NCBI RefSeq assembly: GCF_014635845.1
Contig: NZ_BMDP01000002.1
Location: forward strand, 434,001-498,000
Length of the DNA: 64,000 nucleotides
Origin: Oxalicibacterium solurbis
Lineage (GTDB): Bacteria > Pseudomonadota > Gammaproteobacteria > Burkholderiales > Burkholderiaceae_D
Direction: 5' to 3'
Part shown: piece after piece, positions 27,425-36,424 of the stretch
How positions within the stretch are numbered: the first letter of the stretch is position 1
Layout: each line of letters starts with the position of its first letter
The notes under the pieces: model-generated
Seen by the model: the letters and a program-made list of their open reading frames with translations, nothing else
Told to the model about the DNA's origin: nothing
The model's database searches: none
Position numbers and translations under genes: made by a program

Positions 27425-28516
27425 GTGGAAATTCATAGCGATGTGCAAGGCATGCGCCTTGCGCTGGAACTGGCAGCCAGGGGCATGTTCACCACGACGC
27501 CGAATCCGCGCGTCGGCTGCGTCATCGTCAAGGACGATCGTCTGATCGGCGCCGGCTATACGCAGCCGGCCGGCCAGGCGCATGCGGAAGTGCAGGCAAT
27601 GAACGATGCGGTGGCCAAGGGTTTCGACGTGGCCGGTGCGACCGCCTATGTGACGCTGGAACCCTGCAGCCATTTCGGCCGTACGCCGCCGTGCGCCGAC
27701 GCCCTGATCCGTTCCCGCGTGGCGCGGGTCGTGGTGGCGATTGCCGATCCGAATCCGCTGGTGGCGGGGCAGGGCATCGCAAAATTGGAAGCGGCCGGCA
27801 TCCAGGTCACGCGCGGTGTGCTGGAAGACGAAGCGCGCGAGATGAACATCGGCTTCTTTTCGCGCATGCAGCGCAGCCGGCCGTGGGTACGCATGAAGAC
27901 CGCCGCCAGCCTGGACGGCATGACGGCGCTGCACAATGGCGAGAGCCAATGGATCACCGGCGATGAAGCGCGCGCCGACGGCCATCGCTGGCGTGCGCGT
28001 GCCTGCGCGGTGCTGACCGGCATCGGCACCGTCATCGAAGACGATCCGCAGCTGACGGTGCGCGCCATCGATACGCCGCGCCAGCCGCGCCGCATCGTCA
28101 TCGACAGCCGTCTGCAGATCAGCCCGCATGCGCGCGTGCTGGAAGGTGGCGGGACGTGGATCGTCGCCGCGCAATCGCAGCCGGAAAAGGAAGAGATGCT
28201 GCACGATGCCGGGCATGAAGTGATTCTGCTGCCGAATGCCGACGGCAAGGTCGAGCTACCGGCGCTGATGCAGGAACTCGGCAAGCGGCAGATCAACGAA
28301 GTGCATGTCGAAGCCGGTTTCAAGCTGAACGGTTCGCTGATCCGTGAAGGCTGTGTTGACGAACTGCTGGTCTATCTGGCGCCGTCGCTGCTGGGCGATG
28401 CGCAGCGCATGTTCAACCTGCCGGCGCTGGAATCTCTGGAGCAGAAAAAATCGCTGGCTTTCCACGACGTCAAGCAGATCGGTGCGGATTTGCGTATCCT
28501 TGCTCGCTTCACCTGA
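27425..28516 (+). CDS. ribD: Riboflavin biosynthesis bifunctional deaminase/reductase
   Basis: 363 residues from a GTG at 27425; the N-terminus is less certain than the rest. Cytidine-deaminase-like zinc site HAE at 53-55 with PCSHFGRTPPC (Cys81 and Cys90), then the reductase domain with RMKTAASLDGMTAL, ADGHRWRARACAVLTGIGT and EVHVEAG. It catalyses the second and third steps from GTP towards riboflavin. It is followed after 33 bases by ribE. The stop codon region is tandemly duplicated (28508-28531). Confidence 0.95.
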   Translation: MEIHSDVQGMRLALELAARGMFTTTPNPRVGCVIVKDDRLIGAGYTQPAGQAHAEVQAMNDAVAKGFDVAGATAYVTLEPCSHFGRTPPCADALIRSRVARVVVAIADPNPLVAGQGIAKLEAAGIQVTRGVLEDEAREMNIGFFSRMQRSRPWVRMKTAASLDGMTALHNGESQWITGDEARADGHRWRARACAVLTGIGTVIEDDPQLTVRAIDTPRQPRRIVIDSRLQISPHARVLEGGGTWIVAAQSQPEKEEMLHDAGHEVILLPNADGKVELPALMQELGKRQINEVHVEAGFKLNGSLIREGCVDELLVYLAPSLLGDAQRMFNLPALESLEQKKSLAFHDVKQIGADLRILARFT

Positions 28517-28531
28517 TTTTTCACCTGATTC
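28508..28531 (+). repeat. 12-bp tandem duplication spanning the ribD stop codon
   Basis: TTCACCTGATTT is followed directly by TTCACCTGATTC (11 of 12 identical). The TGA stop at 28514-28516 is repeated in frame at 28526-28528. Confidence 0.85.
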
Positions 28532-28549
28532 ATTTTTTCATATCGCGCC

Positions 28550-29167
28550 ATGTTTACAGGAATCGTTGCCGCCATCGGCAAAATCACCGATATCTCTCCG
28601 CTGGGCGACGTGCAGGCCGGCCACCGGCTGACCGTCGATGCCGGCACGTTGCCGCTGACGGACGTCGCGCTCGGCGATTCGATCACGCTGAACGGCGCCT
28701 GCATGACCGTGGTGACGAAGACCGACCGCAGTTTCCAGGTCGATGTGTCGCGCGAGAGCCTGAACTGCACGTCGGGTCTGGATCGTCTGGGCGAAGTGAA
28801 TCTGGAAAAAGCAGTTACGTTGTCCGAACGTCTCGGTGGCCATCTGGTATCCGGGCATGTCGACGGCCTGGGCGAAGTCGTGACATTCGAGCCGGTGGGC
28901 GAATCGTGGCTGCTGGTCGTCGCCGCGCCGAAATCGCTGGCGCGCTATCTGGCGTTCAAGGGATCGATCGTCGTCAACGGCGTGTCGCTGACGGTCAACA
29001 GCGTGACCGATACGGCGACCGGCTGCGAATTTTCCGTCAACCTGATTCCGCATACGGTGCAGGTCACGACACTCAAGCATTTGCAGAAGGGCGCGAAGGT
29101 CAACCTCGAAGTGGATCTGATCGCACGTTATGTAGAACGAATGCTATCCCTGCCCAGGGATAGCTGA
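28550..29167 (+). CDS. ribE: Riboflavin synthase alpha subunit
   Basis: 205 residues with the two lumazine-binding repeats: MFTGIVAAIGKI...LNGACMTV and a second GHVDGLGEV...VNGVSLTVN half. It dismutates two 6,7-dimethyl-8-ribityllumazine molecules to riboflavin. Known names are ribC or ribE depending on species. ribBA and ribH, which usually follow directly in Burkholderiales, here lie beyond two inverted genes. Confidence 0.95.
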   Translation: MFTGIVAAIGKITDISPLGDVQAGHRLTVDAGTLPLTDVALGDSITLNGACMTVVTKTDRSFQVDVSRESLNCTSGLDRLGEVNLEKAVTLSERLGGHLVSGHVDGLGEVVTFEPVGESWLLVVAAPKSLARYLAFKGSIVVNGVSLTVNSVTDTATGCEFSVNLIPHTVQVTTLKHLQKGAKVNLEVDLIARYVERMLSLPRDS

Positions 29168-29357
29168 ATTTCCTGCTTCGATATGGCGCTTTTCCTCGAT
29201 TCCAAAATTCGAGGAGCGAGAAATTTCGGCAAGCTGTCTGAAAAAATTTATTCGATGGAAAGTTGTTGTCCGCCGATAGGCGATAAAGCAGATTCAAAGG
29301 AAAGCGATGCATCGAACGTGCGCCGCAGGCTGATTGTCTTTTGATTGGCGATGCTTT

Positions 29358-32027
29358 CTAGCCAGTTCTTTTTTTTATGTTTTCTAGCGTGTCTTCAAAA
29401 ATAGAAATCTGCGTTACTGCCATGTTCCTGAAGTAATCGTGGGAAACCTTCAGCGAAGCCAATAACGTCGTTTTTTCTTCCCTCTCGGCAGGAACTGCTT
29501 CCAAATTCAATATGATGTTGTGGATGGCGTTGGCGTACGTTTGTCTCTGATCCTTCATGTGTGTGATCTCGTTTGCCAATGCATCCCTGGGGCCTGTCAA
29601 AACGCGGATAGGCTGCGTTAATTTTCCGCTGAATTGATGGTACAGAGCATGGTTCTCTTTTAATACATCAAGAAAACTGTTCTTCAGTGTTGCACAGTGC
29701 TCGCCTTCCTCAAATAGTGTTGTCAGTTTGGCTTCGGCTGTTTCGATATCTCGCCAACTGTCGACTTGCCGATCAATGCTGCCAACTACTTCGGTGGCCG
29801 TTGTATCCGGTGTGTTTTTTGCCGTATTGATGCTTTCCCATAAGCGTCTTGGGCGATCGCGAAATTCTGCAAAGGCCAGTTTTTTTCCTGGTGAAAACGT
29901 TCCTGCGACGCGACGCATCATCTCGGTAGTGCTGTTTGCGAGCAGGGATTCCTTGATATTGCTGGCGAGTTTCATATCACCCGTATTCTCGGATTGCTGG
30001 TGAGTGCTGTAAGCCTCAAAGGCAACGCTTGACTTTACCCGGGCAGGAACATCGGTCGTTACTGCGGCGCTACTTACCAACACGCGGGCACCGTCAATCA
30101 TGCTCTTGACATTGTTTTCCAACTTCTGGCCTTCGGTGTCGGCCAGACCGAATAGCGTATCTACTCCTCCGGTATAGTCCTTTGTCACATTGTTGGCGAG
30201 ATTCATGGTGGTCTTGGTTTGCCAAGACTGCTTCTGGTACAGATTGACTTCATCTTCCACACCTTTCAAGCGAATCATCAGATTGCGTTCGGCTGGATAA
30301 CTGAGTCCTGTCTTGTCATTGAGCGCAGGCCGTAATAAAGCGTCGAGAATCGAGGCCGTATGCGCAATGTTTTTGACATGTCGGTCCCATTCGGAGTCCT
30401 GGTCATTCCCGGAGGCATAGACATAACTGCCTTTTACAACATGGGCGGGCGTTCCTTCGCCCGGATTTGCCTGCGTCGCCATCCGGTCTGCAACATGCTC
30501 ATCGGTAAAAGGATCGACCCAAGTCGCTGCATCCGGGTCGGTAACGTGTGCCATTACTGGCGCGTGCGTCGTTCCCCAGGGTGAATTCATTACTGCATTG
30601 ACCGATTGGCTGTTCATGGCGATGTTTCGCCACATACCGTAGGGAAAAGTGCCCAGCACCTTCTCATGGCGCAGTGAGCTTGCAAAGGCAGATTTTCGTT
30701 CTTCATTGCCGCCGGTCTTCGTATTCAGTTCATCCAGAAAACCGGCATCGTTCGTCCAGACATCTCTTTCATTTTGAGTATCATGCAGTTTTTGCTCCCA
30801 ATAAAATCCTAACGCCACGCCGCGAAAATCTTCATTTCCCACAGTAGTCTCAACCGCTGCTTCTACCCGATTGCTGCTACGAGTCAACCCGTGGGCATTG
30901 TAGGCAAGGACAAAGGCATATTGGTCAGGATCGCTGGCGCCCTGCAGATATCTGGCAGGGAAATCTCGTATACCTGCATAGAGTGGCGCGCTTACTAAAA
31001 TGCCGCCTTGAGGCCTCGCTTCTTCCGGCACGATATCGTCATGCACGGATTCGGCATCTTCTTGTGGCGCAAGATTGGCCTGCTGATTGCGTACGATGGT
31101 GTACTTGCTGGATGCCAGATCCGGGACCGTAAATCGTGCTCGCATCAATGACAAAGCGCTTTCGGTGCCGGTACCGCCAAGGTCAGGGTTGTCCTTCCAT
31201 TCCCTGCTCGTAAGTTGCTTTTCCCACTCCAGCTTCCTTGCTTTTGCTCCTTTGGGGCGATTTTTCAGCCAGCTTGCGGATCGATTGAACTGGCTGTCGT
31301 TATTCAGCAGATGATCGGTCACCCAGGCAGTTAGTTGTTCGCGGGGAAGGTCGCCATATTTCTGAACGACGTCTCCTCGCACGCCGATACGCATCTTCTG
31401 GGCGGACTTGGAAGCATAAAAATTTCCCTTGGCTGGCATCGATAAGGCGCCCGGTATCGTCGTGTCCGCAGCACCGCTTCCGGCAACCAGTGCTTTTGCT
31501 CCCATTGCGTCTGCTTCCTGTTCCAGGCCCGCGTCGTCATTGACAGGTACGCCTTGCTTCATCTGTGTTGTCGGCGCGACGCGTCCTTGCATCTGCTGTA
31601 CTACGTGCCAAGCCTCGTGCGACAAATGCCTTTCCTGTCCAAGCGCTAGATGGATGTCGCTTCCCTGTGCATAGGCGTGAGCATTCAACTGCGCAGGGTG
31701 CGGCGAGTTGTAATGGACCTTGACATGATCCATGCTCATGCCGGAAAGGGACTCGATCCCGGATTTAAGATTGTCAGGCAGCCCGGTTTTGTTTTCTTTT
31801 TTTTGTATGGGCTGCAACTGCCGGGAAGCGATATGACTCATTGTCGCTTTTAACTGTGCAGTGCGCTGGACGTGAGGGCTGTTATCAGCCAGCGTTTGCA
31901 GTTTTGTTTGCAAACCGGTTTGCGGACGATTGTCTGCAAATTGAAAAGTACCGACGTTCCCTTGCCCAATCCGCGTGGAGACGGCGCGATGATCATCCTG
32001 TTGCGCTTTATCCGAAAATATATTCAT
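29358..32027 (-). CDS. DUF4157 (eCIS-core) protein, putative secreted effector/toxin
   Basis: 889 residues from the ATG at 32027, which has an ideal GGAGG six bases upstream; the frame continues to 32357 but that part is antisense to the chemoreceptor end. Residues 31-62 hold an ADNRPQTGLQTKLQTLADNS-type motif common in front of DUF4157 domains. DUF4157 spans about 80-180 with the zinc-protease motif HEAWH at 137-141 and LEQEAD at 168-173. There is no signal peptide and no membrane segment. DUF4157 proteins are known to be enriched among cargo of extracellular contractile injection systems, but no such genes are nearby. The remaining 700 residues (200-889) match nothing I recognise; they contain a DPD at 497-499 in a hydrophobic context and a helical, Lys/Glu-rich end. 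More AT-rich than its neighbours, suggesting transfer. Confidence 0.75.
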   Translation of the reverse strand: MNIFSDKAQQDDHRAVSTRIGQGNVGTFQFADNRPQTGLQTKLQTLADNSPHVQRTAQLKATMSHIASRQLQPIQKKENKTGLPDNLKSGIESLSGMSMDHVKVHYNSPHPAQLNAHAYAQGSDIHLALGQERHLSHEAWHVVQQMQGRVAPTTQMKQGVPVNDDAGLEQEADAMGAKALVAGSGAADTTIPGALSMPAKGNFYASKSAQKMRIGVRGDVVQKYGDLPREQLTAWVTDHLLNNDSQFNRSASWLKNRPKGAKARKLEWEKQLTSREWKDNPDLGGTGTESALSLMRARFTVPDLASSKYTIVRNQQANLAPQEDAESVHDDIVPEEARPQGGILVSAPLYAGIRDFPARYLQGASDPDQYAFVLAYNAHGLTRSSNRVEAAVETTVGNEDFRGVALGFYWEQKLHDTQNERDVWTNDAGFLDELNTKTGGNEERKSAFASSLRHEKVLGTFPYGMWRNIAMNSQSVNAVMNSPWGTTHAPVMAHVTDPDAATWVDPFTDEHVADRMATQANPGEGTPAHVVKGSYVYASGNDQDSEWDRHVKNIAHTASILDALLRPALNDKTGLSYPAERNLMIRLKGVEDEVNLYQKQSWQTKTTMNLANNVTKDYTGGVDTLFGLADTEGQKLENNVKSMIDGARVLVSSAAVTTDVPARVKSSVAFEAYSTHQQSENTGDMKLASNIKESLLANSTTEMMRRVAGTFSPGKKLAFAEFRDRPRRLWESINTAKNTPDTTATEVVGSIDRQVDSWRDIETAEAKLTTLFEEGEHCATLKNSFLDVLKENHALYHQFSGKLTQPIRVLTGPRDALANEITHMKDQRQTYANAIHNIILNLEAVPAEREEKTTLLASLKVSHDYFRNMAVTQISIFEDTLENIKKRTG

Positions 32028-32169
32028 CCAGCCTCCGATAAGCTTACTTTGATTTTTGCACGAACTGTGTGCATTGATCTCGGTTGTATTACCGTTTGCC
32101 TTTTCGCCGATCGATACAACGGCTGGACGATGCAACGGCGGGTTATCGCATGTTACGCCGAGTCGGGCA

Positions 32170-33807
32170 TCAGCGCGGCAGCATCTTGCGGCGCGTGCTG
32201 ATGCTGGCATCGACGATGGCCGGACCATTTTGCGCATCCTCGCGCCCGGTACGGAAGACCGAGATCGAACGCAGCAACTGCAGCGTCTGCTCTTCGAGGC
32301 TCTTGGCCGCCGCTGCGGACTGTTCCACCAGCGCCGCGTTCTGCTGCGTGGTTTCATCCATCTGCGTGACGGCCATGTTGACCTGATCGATGCCGTTGCC
32401 CTGTTCGCGGGTGGCGGTGGCGATTTCGTTCATGATGTCGGTGACCTGCTGTACCGACTGCACGATCTCGTCCATGGTGGCGATTGCGCTGCCGACCAGT
32501 TGATTGCCGGTTTCGACCTTCTGCACCGAATCGTCGATCAGCACCTTGATTTCCTTGGCAGCGCCGGCCGAGCGCTGTGCCAGGCTTCGCACCTCGGCGG
32601 CGACTACGGCGAAGCCGCGTCCCTGTTCGCCAGCGCGAGCTGCTTCGACGGCAGCATTCAGCGCCAGAATGTTGGTCTGGAAGGCGATGCCGTCGATCAG
32701 GCCGATGATGTCGACGATGCGCTTGGCCGACGTGCTGATTTCGTTCATCGTCGCGCTGACGTTCTGCACGGCGCTGCCGCCCTTGCCGGCGACTTCGGAC
32801 GCCGACAGCGTCAGCTTGTTGGCCTGCGATGCGTGGTCGGCCGTCTGCTTGACGGTGGAGGCCAGCTCTTCCATGCTCGATGCGGTTTCTTCCAGACTGG
32901 AAGCCTGCGCTTCGGTACGACCGGACAGGTCCATGTTGCCGCTGGCGATTTCGCGCGTGGCGACATTGATCGACGCTACGTTCATGCAGACATCGCCGAT
33001 GACGGAGCGCAGGTTTATGTTCATCTGCTGGATGGCTTTCTGCAACTGGCCCATGTCGTCCGACCGCTCGGTATCGAAGGCGACGGTCAGGTCGCCGCCG
33101 GCCATCGTGTTGGCGCCGGCGATCAATGTGCGCAACGGCCCCACGATGGCCTTGTGCAGGAAGAACCAGATACCCAGCGTAATTAGCACGCCGATGACGG
33201 TTGCGATGACGAAGGTGTTCACCTCGTCCGGTTCGGCGCTCAGGATGGAGAGGCCGCCCATGCCGAGGATCAGCAGATTCAGGATTGCCATACTGATGCC
33301 GATGCGCATGCCGAGCCCGATATTGCGCAATGCGGCGAAGCAGCCGGCCAGGCCTGTCGGAACGATCTGGCCGCGTTTGAAGCGGATGTTGCGGGCATTG
33401 CCCGATTTGAAGCGCGCATACACTGCAGCGGCTTCCTGAATCTGTTCCGGCGAGACCTTGTTGCGTACCGACATGTAGCCGACGACCTTGCCGTTTTCGC
33501 GGACTGGTGTGGCGTTGGCCTGCACCCAGTAGAAATCGCCGTTCTTGCGGCGGTTCTTGATGATGGCGTTCCACGGATGGCCTTGCTTCAGCGTTTCCCA
33601 CAGATCGGCGAAGGCTTCTTCAGGCATATCCGGGTGGCGCACCAGATTGTGCGGCGCGCCCATCAGTTCGCTGTCGGAAAAACCGCTGGTTTCGGCAAAG
33701 GCCGGATTGAAATAGGTGATGCGTCCCTTGGTATCCGTTTTCGAAACGAGTGACGTGCCGTCTTTCAGAACGTATTCGTTGTTGGTAACGGGCTGGTTAT
33801 TGCGCAT
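32170..33807 (-). CDS. PAS-domain methyl-accepting chemotaxis protein (Aer-like)
   Basis: 545 residues. N-terminal PAS domain (about 10-115) with TDTKGRITYFNPAFAETSGF, NLVRHPDMPEEAFADLW and RRKNGDFYWVQANATPV, as in Aer redox/oxygen sensors; two membrane segments around 165-215; HAMP; then a long coiled coil with the signalling tip GIAFQTNILALNAAVEAARA and EVRSLAQRS. There is no periplasmic sensor domain. It signals through CheA/CheW to the flagellar motor. No C-terminal NWETF-type CheR pentapeptide is seen. It lies upstream of and in line with the DUF4157 gene (142-base gap). Confidence 0.92.
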   Translation of the reverse strand: MRNNQPVTNNEYVLKDGTSLVSKTDTKGRITYFNPAFAETSGFSDSELMGAPHNLVRHPDMPEEAFADLWETLKQGHPWNAIIKNRRKNGDFYWVQANATPVRENGKVVGYMSVRNKVSPEQIQEAAAVYARFKSGNARNIRFKRGQIVPTGLAGCFAALRNIGLGMRIGISMAILNLLILGMGGLSILSAEPDEVNTFVIATVIGVLITLGIWFFLHKAIVGPLRTLIAGANTMAGGDLTVAFDTERSDDMGQLQKAIQQMNINLRSVIGDVCMNVASINVATREIASGNMDLSGRTEAQASSLEETASSMEELASTVKQTADHASQANKLTLSASEVAGKGGSAVQNVSATMNEISTSAKRIVDIIGLIDGIAFQTNILALNAAVEAARAGEQGRGFAVVAAEVRSLAQRSAGAAKEIKVLIDDSVQKVETGNQLVGSAIATMDEIVQSVQQVTDIMNEIATATREQGNGIDQVNMAVTQMDETTQQNAALVEQSAAAAKSLEEQTLQLLRSISVFRTGREDAQNGPAIVDASISTRRKMLPR

Positions 33808-33924
33808 CGGTCTGGACTCCGTGGAATGTTTGGCGAGGGATGCTCGTATGATGGTGTGACGCTACGTCGATCGATCACGATAATATTAACGTGCGGAAAC
33901 GGATTTTCTTCTGATCTTGAGTAA

Positions 33925-33945
33925 GGCAGTCAGGAATTGACTGCC
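33925..33945 (+). other. Hairpin in the ribBA leader
   Basis: GGCAGTCA (33925-33932) and TGACTGCC (33938-33945) form an eight-pair stem with loop GGAAT. There is no following T run, so it is not a simple terminator. The conserved FMN-riboswitch elements are not present in this leader. Confidence 0.4.
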
Positions 33946-34057
33946 ATGTCGTAGGTGATAAGACGACAAGAATATCGACGCAGGACGACATCTGACGCGG
34001 AATGCCGTGCGGCAGTGCAAATCCATTAAAATAGCGGGCCTGTTACGAGATAGCCAC

Positions 34058-35170
34058 ATGTCCATTTCAACTACCCAGGAAATCATCGAAGAAATGCGCG
34101 CCGGCCGGATGGTCATCCTGGTCGACGAGGAAGATCGCGAGAACGAAGGCGATCTGGTGCTGGCCGCCGATTTCGTCACGCCGGAAGCGATCAACTTCAT
34201 GGCGAAGTACGGCCGCGGCCTGATCTGCCTGACGCTGACCGAAGAGCGCTGCGACCAGCTTGCGCTGACGATGATGACCGCCCGCAACGGCACGTCCTAC
34301 GGTACTGCCTTCACGGTTTCGATCGAGGCGGCCGAAGGTGTGACGACCGGTATTTCCGCCGCCGACCGCGCCCGTACCGTGCAAGCCGCCGTTGCGAAGA
34401 ATGCAAAACCGGCCGACATCGTGCAGCCGGGCCACATCTTCCCGCTGAAAGCGCAGAAGGGCGGCGTGCTGATGCGTGCCGGCCATACCGAAGCCGGCTG
34501 CGATTTCGCCGATCTGGCCGGATTGACGCCGGCGGCGGTGATCTGTGAAATCATGAAGGACGACGGCACGATGGCGCGCCTGCCGGACCTGATCGAGTTC
34601 GCGAAGGAGCATGGCTTGAAGATCGGCACGATTGCCGACCTGATCCATTACCGCAGTCAGAACGAATGCTTCGTCGATCGCATCGGCGAGCGCACGATGG
34701 AAACCGCGCATGGCGACTTCCAGGCCGTGCTATACCGCGACAAGCCGAGCGGTTGCGCGCATCTGGCGTTGGTGCATGGCGATATCCGGCCGGATCAGGA
34801 AACGTTGGTGCGCGTGCATCAGCCGGTTTCGGTGCTGGATCTGCTGGAAACCAAGGCGACTACGCACTCGTGGAATCTGGCGTCGGCGATGGCGGCGATC
34901 AGGCAGGCCGAACGCGGCGTGCTGGTGCTGCTCAATTGCGAGGAATCGGCCGACGAACTGTTTTCGCAATTCGCGGCGCTGTCCGAACCGGATGCGCAGC
35001 CGCAGCCGCGTGCTGCACGCATGGATCTGCGGACCTACGGTATCGGCGCGCAGATTCTGAAGAATCTGTCGGTCGGCAAGATGAAGCTGCTGGCCAATCC
35101 GCGCAAGATGCCGTCGATGACCGGCTTCAATCTCGAAGTGACCGGTTACCAGGCAACGCCGGAAAATTGA
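34058..35170 (+). CDS. ribBA: 3,4-dihydroxy-2-butanone 4-phosphate synthase with degenerate GTP cyclohydrolase II domain (RibBA/RibBX)
   Basis: 370 residues from the ATG at 34058. The RibB domain (1-205) is complete: [49 protein letters not shown]. The C-terminal RibA-like domain keeps the fold and the [12 protein letters not shown] and GFNLEVTGY motifs, but the zinc-binding Cys cluster of GTP cyclohydrolase II (three Cys after the domain start) is absent; that stretch reads [13 protein letters not shown]. The cyclohydrolase half is therefore probably inactive, and a separate ribA should exist elsewhere (inference). Confidence 0.9.
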   Translation: MSISTTQEIIEEMRAGRMVILVDEEDRENEGDLVLAADFVTPEAINFMAKYGRGLICLTLTEERCDQLALTMMTARNGTSYGTAFTVSIEAAEGVTTGISAADRARTVQAAVAKNAKPADIVQPGHIFPLKAQKGGVLMRAGHTEAGCDFADLAGLTPAAVICEIMKDDGTMARLPDLIEFAKEHGLKIGTIADLIHYRSQNECFVDRIGERTMETAHGDFQAVLYRDKPSGCAHLALVHGDIRPDQETLVRVHQPVSVLDLLETKATTHSWNLASAMAAIRQAERGVLVLLNCEESADELFSQFAALSEPDAQPQPRAARMDLRTYGIGAQILKNLSVGKMKLLANPRKMPSMTGFNLEVTGYQATPEN

Positions 35171-35276
35171 ATGCTCATTCCGTTTCGACGGAATTCCACA
35201 GAAAAATCAACGCAGTGCAGGCAGTCGCAGGCACAATACAAGAATCGAAAGCGCAGCAGCGCATGAAGGAATCACC

Positions 35277-35765
35277 ATGACAGTCGGCACCTATGAAATG
35301 AACCTGGACGGCGAAGGCCTGCGCATCGGCATCGTGCAGGCCCGCTTCAACGAAGACGTCTGCCACGGTCTGCTGGCCGCCTGCCTGGCCGAACTGAAGC
35401 ATTTGGGCGTGGAAGACGAAGATGTGCTGCATGTGACGGTGCCCGGCGCGCTGGAAATTCCGCTGGCACTGCGCAAGATGGCCGAAACCATGCAGTTCGA
35501 CGCGCTGATCGCGATCGGCGCGGTGATCCGCGGCGAGACCTATCACTTCGAACTGGTGTCGAACGAATCCGGCGCCGGCATTACGCGCGTCGGCCTCGAC
35601 TTCGGCATTCCGGTCGCCAATGCGGTGCTGACCACCGATACCGACGAGCAGGCCGAAGCGCGCATGGAAGAGAAGGGCGCCGATGCGGCGCGTGTCGCCG
35701 TTGAAATGGCGAACCTGACGATCGCGCTGGAAGAGCTGGCCGACGAAACGGATGACGAGCAGTAA
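35277..35765 (+). CDS. ribH: 6,7-dimethyl-8-ribityllumazine synthase
   Basis: 162 residues with AAGGAATC before the ATG. Motifs [49 protein letters not shown] and [16 protein letters not shown]-type loop (shown in part) are characteristic. It condenses dihydroxybutanone phosphate with the pyrimidine intermediate; subunits assemble into pentamers or icosahedra. It is directly followed by nusB, the usual arrangement. Confidence 0.96.
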   Translation: MTVGTYEMNLDGEGLRIGIVQARFNEDVCHGLLAACLAELKHLGVEDEDVLHVTVPGALEIPLALRKMAETMQFDALIAIGAVIRGETYHFELVSNESGAGITRVGLDFGIPVANAVLTTDTDEQAEARMEEKGADAARVAVEMANLTIALEELADETDDEQ

Positions 35766-35865
35766 GCTCGTGCCACGCCGGCGCCGCAAGTCTTCCGGCT
35801 TGGGCGCCATTGCCTGCTTATATATCTACTGCCGATATGCGCAGTATTGAATTTTCCGGTTAGTC

Positions 35866-36336
35866 ATGAATACCAAATCAGAACACGCCAATCCGAACAA
35901 GAACCGCACGCCGCGCCATCGCGCGCGCGAATTTGCGCTGCAGGGCCTGTATCAATGGCTGTTGAATAATGAAGAAGTCCGCGCCATCGAATTGCATATC
36001 CGTCAGGCGCACGGCTTCGACAAGGCTGACATCGAGCATTTCGATGCGTTGCTGTACGGCGCCGTGCGTCAGGCCGATGAACTGCGCGCCGGCTTGGCGC
36101 CGCTGATCGATCGCGAAATCTCGCAACTGTCGCCGATCGAACATGCGGCGCTGCTGATCGGCGCCTATGAACTGAAGAATCACATCGAGATTCCGTACAA
36201 GGTCGTCATCAACGAAGCGGTCGAACTGACCAAATCGTTCGGTGGTATCGACGGTCATAAATACGTCAATGGCGTATTGGACAAGTATGCGGCGTCGGTG
36301 CGCGAGACTGAGATCAATGCCGGTCGCAAGGCTTGA
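35866..36336 (+). CDS. nusB: Transcription antitermination factor NusB
   Basis: 156 residues. [18 protein letters not shown] at the N-terminus and the C-terminal signature [17 protein letters not shown] followed by [10 protein letters not shown] define NusB. It binds boxA RNA with NusE (S10) in rRNA antitermination complexes. It ends the ribBA-ribH-nusB cluster. Confidence 0.96.
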   Translation: MNTKSEHANPNKNRTPRHRAREFALQGLYQWLLNNEEVRAIELHIRQAHGFDKADIEHFDALLYGAVRQADELRAGLAPLIDREISQLSPIEHAALLIGAYELKNHIEIPYKVVINEAVELTKSFGGIDGHKYVNGVLDKYAASVRETEINAGRKA

Positions 36337-36424
36337 GGACGCCGCTTCACTATCCGCCGCCGATCGATCGCCAATTGCTTCGCCACCGCTTGCCGGTGGC
36401 GATTTTCATTGAGGAAGCCTGTTG

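Noticed and set aside
29190-29215. Inverted repeat TCCTCGA/TCGAGGA after ribE as a terminator
   Set aside because: No T run follows on either strand, so intrinsic termination is not supported.
32028-32357. N-terminal extension of the DUF4157 frame to 999 codons
   Set aside because: The extra part is antisense to the end of the chemoreceptor gene and is Arg-rich; the ATG at 32027 has an ideal GGAGG.
33808-34057. Possible FMN riboswitch upstream of ribBA
   Set aside because: The conserved FMN elements (such as GGGGCAGGGTG and the closing GAAATTCC-type segments) are absent; only an 8-bp hairpin is seen.
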